Assembly: GCA_009787485.1 (NCBI GenBank)
Contig: WQWP01000116.1
Location: 1-6,850 of the forward strand
From: Lentimicrobiaceae bacterium
Lineage (GTDB): Bacteria > Bacteroidota > Bacteroidia > Bacteroidales > WCHB1-69
Reading direction: 5' to 3'
Length of the DNA stretch: 6,850 nucleotides
This document shows, in pieces, positions 1 through 5,149 of this stretch. The position numbers were made by a program, and so were the translations under genes. Under the pieces are notes generated by a model, which was given only the letters and a program-made list of their open reading frames with translations, was not told where the DNA came from and made no database searches. The stretch's first letter is position 1. Each line of letters opens with the position of its first letter.

Positions 1-1788
1 CAGATTTATATGCATGATGTAACCGTTTCCGGAACAGAGATTATCATTATGCTTCCGGTGGAAACAGAAGGCGAGCCCATGATTGACCATGTTGTATTAG
101 CCGACCACCGCGCCGATTTTGTCATAGATGAACAACCGGATGAGGCAAATGATTTTACCGGAACCGTAACGGTTACTGCCGAAGATGCAACAGAAGAAAT
201 ATATGAGATAATTTTTGAAAGAACATTATCGGGAAGTACATTATTGACAGGTATTTATGTTAATGGCACGTTGCTCGAGGGTTTTGACCCGGAGGTTACT
301 ACTTATACGATGATGTTGCCGTTCGATAATACGCAAATACCTGTAGTTACCGCTACTGTTCATTGGCAAAACACGGATTTTCAAATTACGCAGGCTACTA
401 ATATCCCCGGACAAGCTACCGTTGAAGTAACCTCTGAAAATGGACAACATACTCAAATCTATACGATTAACTTCCAACGTAAAGGAACTCCCTACTTAGT
501 TTCTCTCTCTTATAATCTTGACGGCACAAGCTATCCGATTCCGGGCTTTGATCCTGAAATCTTGAATTATGATAATGTACTTTTGCCCATAGCTACTACA
601 TCAACTCCCGAATTGGAATATGTACTTGAAGATAACAGATGTACTGTAGTGCCCGACTACCAAACTACGCCCAACGGCACCTCTCAATTGGAAATAACTA
701 CATGGAACGGCGATGCTTCTTTAACCTACACCGTAACCTTTGTTGTTGAACTTTGCACAACCCCCACTTTATCCGATTTACAGGTGGATGGCGTAACGAT
801 TCCGGGTTTCAGTCCTAATATTTTGAACTATAGCGTATATCTTCCTTTTGGAACAGAAGAATTGCCTGTGGTTACCGGCGAAATTACTTGTCTTGACGGA
901 GAACTGGAAATCACACAAATTACAGAGTATCCGGGAGTAGTTTATATTAAAGTAACTGCCGGTAATGGCGATACTCAAACCTACACCATTTCATTCAGCG
1001 TAGATCCGGGGAATAACACTTATTTATCCATGATATTTATAAATGGAGAAGTTTTGGCGGAATTTAACAAAAACGTATATTTCTATGAGAAAGAAATGAC
1101 TTATGGACTAATTCAGGCGCCCACAGTAGATGCTACTCCCGAAGACCCAAGATCTGAAGTTTCTTTTAATCAGGCCATCTTAGTTGGCGATACGGCTAAA
1201 ATATATGTTACTGCCTTGAATGGGGATGTCGCTCTATATCAAGTATATTTTAAACCCGGAAAAAACAACAATTGTTATGTAGAAAATATTTGGATAGATT
1301 GGGAACTAATGGAAGATTTTAATCCTTATGTATCTGAATATGTGTACCTCTTGCCGGCAAATTATACAGGAACACCTTTGGTTACAGTAGAATTGCAAGA
1401 CCCGAATGCTACAAAAAAAGAGGAATGGCTGGCTACTGCGCCACCCACCTGGCAAATAACGGTTACCGCTGAAGACGGAGAAAAGACTTGCACCTATCGT
1501 ATCGCTTTTGAAAGAGATACTGTAAATTCCATCCTCACATTTGATAATAAAACAGCAATTCGCGTATATCCCAACCCAAGTTCAGATAATATTCATTTTA
1601 AAATAGATGACCTGATGCAAACCGGCTATTTGGAAATATACTCTGTGGAAAACAAAAAACTTGGCAGCTATATCTTGCAAGGCGGAGTGAATACGATTCA
1701 AATAGGACATTTATCAAACGGAATCTATTTCTATAAAATTTTTACAGACAAGGCGATGCTGGGGGCGGGGAAGTTTGTGAAGAATTAG
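1..1788 (+). CDS. Secreted tandem Cadherin-like-repeat protein with T9SS C-terminal sorting domain (5' partial)
   Basis: The frame is open from base 1 (codons for Q-I-Y precede the first Met at 10), so the true start and signal peptide probably lie upstream. Residues here are numbered from that Met; 592 are visible. Five full repeats of about 85 residues follow a partial one: roughly 72-158, 160-248, 249-334, 335-417 and 418-502. Each opens with a pattern like L-x-x-[IL]-x-[VI]-[ND]-G...[GD]F-[DSN]-P...Y and closes with V-T-A-x-[ND]-G...Y-x-[IV]-x-F, which resembles the Cadherin-like beta-sandwich family (Pfam PF12733). Residues 511-592 form a T9SS type A sorting domain with the I-R-V-Y-P-N-P motif at 517-523 and the L-S-N-G-I-Y-F-Y motif at 568-575. 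By family knowledge, such proteins cross the outer membrane by T9SS, lose the C-terminal domain, and are released or anchored to surface lipopolysaccharide. No catalytic domain is visible. A role in adhesion or matrix is inference, because any enzymatic part could lie in the missing N-terminus. Confidence 0.88.
   Translation, partial: QIYMHDVTVSGTEIIIMLPVETEGEPMIDHVVLADHRADFVIDEQPDEANDFTGTVTVTAEDATEEIYEIIFERTLSGSTLLTGIYVNGTLLEGFDPEVTTYTMMLPFDNTQIPVVTATVHWQNTDFQITQATNIPGQATVEVTSENGQHTQIYTINFQRKGTPYLVSLSYNLDGTSYPIPGFDPEILNYDNVLLPIATTSTPELEYVLEDNRCTVVPDYQTTPNGTSQLEITTWNGDASLTYTVTFVVELCTTPTLSDLQVDGVTIPGFSPNILNYSVYLPFGTEELPVVTGEITCLDGELEITQITEYPGVVYIKVTAGNGDTQTYTISFSVDPGNNTYLSMIFINGEVLAEFNKNVYFYEKEMTYGLIQAPTVDATPEDPRSEVSFNQAILVGDTAKIYVTALNGDVALYQVYFKPGKNNNCYVENIWIDWELMEDFNPYVSEYVYLLPANYTGTPLVTVELQDPNATKKEEWLATAPPTWQITVTAEDGEKTCTYRIAFERDTVNSILTFDNKTAIRVYPNPSSDNIHFKIDDLMQTGYLEIYSVENKKLGSYILQGGVNTIQIGHLSNGIYFYKIFTDKAMLGAGKFVKN
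223..1515 (+). repeat. Protein-level tandem repeats: five Cadherin-like beta-sandwich domains
   Basis: Five diverged copies of one domain lie head to tail at approximately 223-483, 487-753, 754-1011, 1012-1260 and 1261-1515. A sixth, incomplete copy occupies 1-222, ending in a V-T-A-E-D...Y-E-I-I-F strand like the others. Copies are similar in hallmark residues (an early glycine-phenylalanine or aspartate-phenylalanine, then Y, and the terminal N-G...Y...F strand) but not in DNA, so this is an old expansion, unlike a recently duplicated and recombination-prone array. Domain borders are judged by eye and could shift by several residues. Confidence 0.78.
1540..1788 (+). other. T9SS type A C-terminal sorting domain (encoded region)
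   Basis: This region encodes the last 82 residues of the repeat protein. Characteristic features are Y-P-N-P-S-S-D near the start, a central L-E-I-Y-S-V strand, N-T-I-Q-I, then L-S-N-G-I-Y-F-Y-K-I, and a short basic tail G-K-F-V-K-N at the very end. This order matches the Por secretion system sorting domain family (TIGR04183-like). It predicts outer-membrane translocation and cleavage by the PorU sortase-like peptidase, and is the strongest single taxonomic marker for Bacteroidetes in the window. Confidence 0.9.
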
Positions 1789-1802
1789 GAATTAAGAATT
1801 AA
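1782..1802. repeat. Three heptamers GAATTAR overlapping a stop codon
   Basis: GAATTAG at 1782-1788 is followed by GAATTAA at 1789-1795 and 1796-1802. The TAG stop of the upstream gene is the end of the first unit. It is a short A/T-rich simple repeat, similar in flavour to the octamer arrays further downstream. No function is evident. Confidence 0.7.
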
Positions 1803-1817
1803 GAGAGCGGACTAATA

Positions 1818-1938
1818 TCCCCTTCAAATTTTGAAGGGGTGCCCGAAGGGCGGGGTAGTTTATATAAAAAATAATCCTAAAAATATAAACTACCCCGTCT
1901 CGCTTCGCGAGCCACCCCTTCAAAAATTTGAAGGGGAT
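1818..1938. repeat. REP/BIME-like compound inverted repeat (two double-hairpin units, tail to tail)
   Basis: Two similar units face each other across a 17-base A/T-rich spacer (1866-1882). Each unit consists, from outside in, of a near-perfect palindrome with 10-bp arms CCCCTTCAAA/TTTGAAGGGG (left 1819-1839, right 1915-1936), a small GC hairpin (left GCCC-GAA-GGGC at 1841-1851, right CTCGC-TTC-GCGAG at 1899-1911), and an inner arm. The inner arms form a perfect 15-bp inverted repeat (1851-1865 against 1883-1897). The small hairpins differ in sequence but both keep a full stem and, read outside-in, a GAA loop, so structure is conserved over sequence. This architecture is like the REP/BIME elements mobilised by RAYT-type Y1 transposases. 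That assignment is inference, as no transposase lies in the window. It starts about 30 bases after the upstream stop codon. Confidence 0.8.
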
Positions 1939-1958
1939 TAAAAAAAAAACTACTTTTG
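1927..1958 (+). promoter_or_regulatory. Bacteroidetes-type promoter upstream of pfkA
   Basis: A perfect -7 box TACTTTTG (TAnnTTTG consensus) at 1951-1958 lies 20 bases downstream of a -33 box TTTG at 1927-1930, a spacing within the range described for the primary sigma factor of this phylum. Transcription would begin near 1964-1968, giving a very short leader of roughly 10-13 bases before the pfkA ATG. The -33 box is part of the terminal palindrome of the adjacent inverted-repeat element, and an A-rich tract (1940-1949) fills the spacer. Confidence 0.72.
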
Positions 1959-1976
1959 CGCCGTAATTTGTAAACT

Positions 1977-3077
1977 ATGTCAAAAAGAATATTAGTAGTT
2001 ACCGGCGGGGGCGATTGCCCCGGATTAAATGCCGTAATCAGGGGCATTGTGAAAAGCGCCAAGTTGGATGGAAATTGGGAAATCATCGGGAGCATGGAAT
2101 CCTACAACGGGCTGCTAAAAGACAAGATAGAGATTATGCCGCTTACCGAAAAAGAGGTCGCCGGCATTCATGTAAAAGGTGGTACGATTATTAAAACCAC
2201 CAACCGTGGAGGTCCTTTTAATTTTCCCGTGCAACAATCCGACGGATCCTGGCAAACCGAAAATCGTACGAAATTATTATTAGAGCGATTGGATGATTTG
2301 GGTATTGAAGCGATCATCAGCATTGGCGGCGACGGCTCGCAACGCATTTCGCTCGAATTGGCAAAATTAGGCGTAAACATCGTAGGCGTGCCGAAAACCA
2401 TTGATAACGACTTGTCGTGCACCGACTTTACCTTCGGCTTTCAAACAGCAGTAGAAATTGCGACCGAAGCAGTGGACAAATTGGTAACCACTGCAGAAAG
2501 CCACAACCGCGTATTTATTTTGGAAGTGATGGGACGAGATGCCGGTTGGATTGCACTATACACTGCGCTGGGCGGCGGCGCCGACGTGTGCATCATCCCT
2601 GAAATTCCTTACGATCCTAAAATTATTGCGCAAAAAATTGCCACGCGATACAAAGATGGCGAAGGCTTCTGCAACATCGTCATTGCCGAAGGCGCCAGAG
2701 ATATAGCAGGGCAGATTACCGGAACAGCGCCCACCGCTGTCGGCGATGAGCACATCAAATTGGGAGGCGCCGGAGATAAACTCAAACAGGAACTGCAACA
2801 ACTTGGCGTAGAACACGATATTCGTGTTACCGTGCTGGGACACTTGCAACGTGGCGGCATCCCCATCGCTTTCGACCGCATTCTCGCCACTGCACTCGGC
2901 GTAAAAGCATTTGAATTAGTAAAAGCAAAAAAATACGGAGCCATGGTGGTGTACAACCACCCCGAAATTACCCACGTATCGCTTGAAAAAGTAGTAGAAA
3001 AATCCAATTTTATTAACCCAAAAAACAACTCATTCTTATGTGCAGCCAAAAAAATCGGAATATCTTTCGGGGATTAG
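1977..3077 (+). CDS. pfkA: 6-phosphofructokinase (PfkA family, group III-like, probably ATP-dependent)
   Basis: The product (366 aa, full length) phosphorylates fructose 6-phosphate to fructose 1,6-bisphosphate in cytoplasmic glycolysis. Visible landmarks are the N-terminal nucleotide loop T-G-G-G-D-C-P-G-L-N (9-18), G-G-D-G-S (117-121), P-K-T-I-D-N-D (139-145) with the catalytic aspartate D143 equivalent to E. coli D127, M-G-R-D-A-G-W (185-191), A-E-G-A (237-240) and the substrate motif L-G-H-L-Q-R-G-G (287-294). Gly120 (E. coli Gly104) is the ATP-type residue, while Lys140 (E. coli Gly124) is typical of PPi-dependent and group III enzymes. The combination suggests a group III enzyme using ATP, but phosphate donor choice is inferred. 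The start is set by the immediate M-S-K-R-I-L-V-V-T-G opening and the promoter just upstream. There is no Shine-Dalgarno sequence. Confidence 0.93.
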   Translation: MSKRILVVTGGGDCPGLNAVIRGIVKSAKLDGNWEIIGSMESYNGLLKDKIEIMPLTEKEVAGIHVKGGTIIKTTNRGGPFNFPVQQSDGSWQTENRTKLLLERLDDLGIEAIISIGGDGSQRISLELAKLGVNIVGVPKTIDNDLSCTDFTFGFQTAVEIATEAVDKLVTTAESHNRVFILEVMGRDAGWIALYTALGGGADVCIIPEIPYDPKIIAQKIATRYKDGEGFCNIVIAEGARDIAGQITGTAPTAVGDEHIKLGGAGDKLKQELQQLGVEHDIRVTVLGHLQRGGIPIAFDRILATALGVKAFELVKAKKYGAMVVYNHPEITHVSLEKVVEKSNFINPKNNSFLCAAKKIGISFGD

Positions 3078-3078
3078 A

Positions 3079-3116
3079 ATTAAAAGATTTAAAGATTTAA
3101 AAATTAAAAATTAAAA
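3079..3116. repeat. A/T octamer and heptamer array between pfkA and lipoprotein gene
   Basis: Almost the whole 41-base gap is tandem repeats: ATTAAAAG (3079-3086), ATTTAAAG (3087-3094), ATTTAAAA (3095-3102), then ATTAAAA twice (3103-3109, 3110-3116). The array begins one base after the pfkA stop codon and stops two bases before the next ATG. It contains no promoter core, no Shine-Dalgarno sequence and no GC-stemmed terminator, so read-through from pfkA is plausible. The same octamer recurs on the other side of the lipoprotein gene. Confidence 0.75.
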
Positions 3117-3118
3117 TT

Positions 3119-3568
3119 ATGAAGACAGAAGCAAAAAAAACCTCATACCTCACACCTCACACCTTATACCTCATCCCTCTTCTCCTTTTCTCCTTTCTCC
3201 TTTTCTCTCTTACAAGTTGCAGGGACCCTGAAGAAAGAATATTCGGCAGTTGGAATCTACAAACCGTTTTAATAAACGGCGAAACTTATACCGATTCCAC
3301 GCAGTTTCATTTGGCAACGAGATATACTTACTATAATTTTTTCTACATGAACAGTTTAGATGTCAGAACTTATGCCAACGGACAATCAACAGCTTCTTCC
3401 AACGGATTTTATAAATTTAAAAACAACTCAACTTTAGAACTGCGTTTTACCCTTTTATATCAGCAAAACGAAATTACTGCCAAAATAAAAAAATTGACAC
3501 GGAAAGAGTTAAACCTTGAATATGAAGAGGAGGGGGATACTTATCTTTTGAAGTTGTTCACTAATTAG
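3119..3568 (+). CDS. Small lipoprotein, lipocalin-like
   Basis: The 149-residue product has a classic lipoprotein signal peptide: a basic start (K2, K6, K7), a hydrophobic stretch at about 16-30 and a lipobox L31-T-S-C34, so signal peptidase II should cleave before Cys34 and the cysteine be acylated. The mature protein starts C-R-D-P-E-E. Acidic residues right after the cysteine resemble the surface-export signals known for Bacteroidetes lipoproteins, so surface exposure is possible but inferred. The mature part opens with I-F-G-S-W-N-L (41-47) and ends with a K-L-T-R-K-E-L-N-L-E-Y...Y-L-L-K-L-F pattern (125-147). This is typical of small Bacteroidetes lipocalin-like beta-barrel lipoproteins, whose ligands are mostly unknown. 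Only this ATG gives a signal peptide. The gene lies 41 bases after pfkA and 87 before mnmE, inside repeat-rich DNA. Its signal-peptide region is itself low-complexity sequence. Confidence 0.8.
   Translation: MKTEAKKTSYLTPHTLYLIPLLLFSFLLFSLTSCRDPEERIFGSWNLQTVLINGETYTDSTQFHLATRYTYYNFFYMNSLDVRTYANGQSTASSNGFYKFKNNSTLELRFTLLYQQNEITAKIKKLTRKELNLEYEEEGDTYLLKLFTN
3133..3207. repeat. A8 tract and CCTCAYA-type heptamers inside the signal-peptide coding region
   Basis: A run of eight A (3133-3140) is followed by heptamers CCTCATA (3141-3147), CCTCACA twice (3148-3154, 3155-3161), CCTTATA (3162-3168), CCTCATC (3169-3175) and CCTCTTC (3176-3182). A CTCCTTT(T)-type pyrimidine repeat continues to about 3207. 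Together they encode residues 5 to about 30, that is nearly the whole n- and h-regions of the lipoprotein signal peptide. Because seven is not a multiple of three, gain or loss of one unit would shift the frame. Confidence 0.75.
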
Positions 3569-3573
3569 TTCTA

Positions 3574-3654
3574 ATTTAAAGATTTAAAGATTTAAAAATT
3601 TAAAACTCTTAACTCTTTAAATCTTTAAATTCTTAAATTCTTAAATCTTTAAAT
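3574..3654. repeat. Inverted arrays of octamers, (ATTTAAAR)x4 facing (YYTTAAAT)x5
   Basis: The left array has ATTTAAAG at 3574-3581 and 3582-3589, then ATTTAAAA at 3590-3597 and 3598-3605. A nine-base spacer CTCTTAACT (3606-3614) separates it from the right array: CTTTAAAT (3615-3622, 3623-3630), TCTTAAAT (3631-3638, 3639-3646) and CTTTAAAT (3647-3654). The arrays are reverse complements and can pair in several registers, for example 3582-3596 with 3616-3630 (15 bp, perfect) or 3574-3587 with 3641-3654 (14 bp, perfect). The pairing ends one base before the mnmE ATG. The structure is entirely A/T apart from G-C pairs at unit junctions. It could weaken transcription from the lipoprotein gene or mask the mnmE start, but both roles are inference. 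Confidence 0.82.
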
Positions 3655-3655
3655 C

Positions 3656-5035
3656 ATGAAAACATTCGACACCATTTGTTCAATTTCTACTCCGCAGGGC
3701 ATTGGAGCGCTTGCTATACTAAGGGTTTCCGGAGAAGAAGCTTTTGAAATAACGAGCAAATTATTTAATGACTTTAATGACTTTAAAGCCCAGCCTTCCC
3801 ATTTCGTTAAACGCTTTGATATTTATGAAAATGAGGCACTAATAGATCAGGCGATGGTGGTTAAATTTTTTGCACCAAAAACTTACACCGGTGAAGATGT
3901 GGTAGAAATAACTTGCCACGGGTCGCATTATATTCAGCAGAAAATCATAGCATTACTCTTAGAAAACGGCGCACGGTTGGCGAAAGCGGGTGAATTCTCC
4001 ATGCGAGCGTTTTTGAATGGAAAATTAGACTTGCCACAAGCCGAAGCCGTTGCCGATTTAATTGAGTCTCAATCTGAAACAGCGCATAAATTAGCGATCA
4101 ACCAGCTCAGAGGTGGCTTTTCTGAGCGCATCAATACCTTACGCGATCAATTTATTGAATTGGCAGCCCTTATGGAGTTAGAACTTGATTTTAGCGAAGA
4201 AGACGTTGAGTTTGCAGACCGCACGCAACTGCACAAACTTCTATGCATCCTTAAAGAAGAAGTGTTTCAGATCACCGAATCGTTTAAATTGGGAAATGTG
4301 CTCAAAACGGGAATTCCTGTTGCCATTATTGGAAAGCCAAACGTGGGCAAATCAACCCTGCTCAACACTTTGTTGAAAGATGACCGCGCCATCGTTTCCC
4401 ACATTCCCGGCACTACGCGCGACACCATTGAAGACAATTTCACCATTAACGGCATCAATTTCCGTTTTATTGACACCGCAGGCATCCGATTAACCGACAA
4501 CGAAATAGAAACTTTCGGCATTGAACGCACCTTTAAAGCGATCGACAAAGCTGATGTCATTCTCTATATGATTGATATTTCAGAAACCTCATTAGAAGAA
4601 ATTGAAAAAGAGCTGTTATTTTTAGAAAACGAAACCAATTTCTTCCATAAAAAACTGATCATTGTTGCCAATAAGATAGACCAGCTTAACGAGTTACCGA
4701 AACATTTTACCGATTGGGATGACTACGACATCGCCTTTATCTCTGCTAAGCGCAATGTAAACATTGACGACATTCGGGAGTTGCTCATCAAGCACATTGA
4801 GCAGCAAAAAATTACCGACACGGCGCTGCTCACCAATGTTCGTCATTACGATATTATGCTTAAAATTGAGGATGAGATTAATAAGATTGAATCGGGGTTT
4901 GCACAACGGCTTTCAACGGATTTGATCGTTATTCATATCAATTTGATTTTGAGATATTTGGGAGAAATAACAGGAAGTATTACTGATGAAGAGATATTGG
5001 AAACTGTTTTTTCTCGGTTTTGCATCGGGAAATAG
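3656..5035 (+). CDS. mnmE: tRNA uridine-5-carboxymethylaminomethyl(34) synthesis GTPase MnmE (TrmE)
   Basis: MnmE works with MnmG (GidA), which is not in this window, to install the (carboxymethyl)aminomethyl group on wobble U34 of certain tRNAs, using a methylene-tetrahydrofolate one-carbon unit and GTP hydrolysis. The product is 459 aa, the normal length. The N-terminal folate-binding domain (about 1-118) starts with the family pattern D-T-I...P-Q-G-I-G and carries Y-T-G-E-D-V-V-E-I-T-C-H-G-S (77-90) and A-G-E-F-S-M-R-A-F-L-N-G-K (111-123). A helical domain surrounds an inserted G domain (about 218-382) with G1 G-K-P-N-V-G-K-S (226-233), G2 T-T-R-D (253-256), G3 D-T-A-G (273-276), G4 N-K-I-D (339-342) and G5 S-A-K (363-365). 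E285 aligns with the catalytic Glu282 of E. coli. The C-terminus ends in C-I-G-K (456-459), whose cysteine is a family hallmark. All key residues are present. There is no Shine-Dalgarno sequence, and the ATG directly abuts the octamer arrays. Confidence 0.98.
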   Translation: MKTFDTICSISTPQGIGALAILRVSGEEAFEITSKLFNDFNDFKAQPSHFVKRFDIYENEALIDQAMVVKFFAPKTYTGEDVVEITCHGSHYIQQKIIALLLENGARLAKAGEFSMRAFLNGKLDLPQAEAVADLIESQSETAHKLAINQLRGGFSERINTLRDQFIELAALMELELDFSEEDVEFADRTQLHKLLCILKEEVFQITESFKLGNVLKTGIPVAIIGKPNVGKSTLLNTLLKDDRAIVSHIPGTTRDTIEDNFTINGINFRFIDTAGIRLTDNEIETFGIERTFKAIDKADVILYMIDISETSLEEIEKELLFLENETNFFHKKLIIVANKIDQLNELPKHFTDWDDYDIAFISAKRNVNIDDIRELLIKHIEQQKITDTALLTNVRHYDIMLKIEDEINKIESGFAQRLSTDLIVIHINLILRYLGEITGSITDEEILETVFSRFCIGK

Positions 5036-5120
5036 CACTATATATCAATAATAATATTCAATAAATAAATCACTATTGTACAAGAGAAAAAAGTAAATCC
5101 TAAGTTAACAATAAAAAACA

Positions 5121-5128
5121 TTATTTTG
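5121..5128 (+). promoter_or_regulatory. Possible promoter -7 box upstream of the flippase gene
   Basis: TTATTTTG resembles the Bacteroidetes -7 box TAnnTTTG with one mismatch, or a TA-n-TTTG form one base short. It is placed 21 bases before the ATG, much like the box before pfkA. It is followed by CCGC, as at the other promoter-like sites here. I find no convincing TTTG -33 element 17-23 bases upstream. The rest of the 114-base gap (5036-5149) is A/T-rich with nothing else I can name except a short palindrome TTGTACAA at 5076-5083. Confidence 0.42.
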
Positions 5129-5149
5129 CCGCATCTTTAATTCCTGTAG

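Noticed and set aside
1819..1936. Palindromes of the inverted repeat as canonical intrinsic terminators
   Set aside because: Neither palindrome is followed by a T-tract in the direction of transcription. After the right one comes an A-tract on the plus strand. Termination or mRNA-end protection is possible, but the classic signature is absent.
1877..2095. Minus-strand open frame across the inverted repeat and the 5' part of pfkA
   Set aside because: It runs through the repeat element and the promoter, opposes a clearly conserved gene, and its translation shows no recognisable family.
2609..3049. 146-codon minus-strand open frame inside pfkA
   Set aside because: It lies wholly antisense to a conserved gene. 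The Ser/Pro/Cys-rich product is typical of an antisense shadow, and no promoter or start context supports it.
3574..3654. Octamer arrays as a CRISPR array or replication iterons
   Set aside because: The units are contiguous without spacers, only 8 bases long and purely A/T-rich, and no cas, rep or dnaA-type gene is nearby.
5076..5083. TTGTACAA palindrome as an operator
   Set aside because: It is a single 8-base palindrome in A/T-rich DNA with no second copy and no neighbouring regulator, and is expected by chance.
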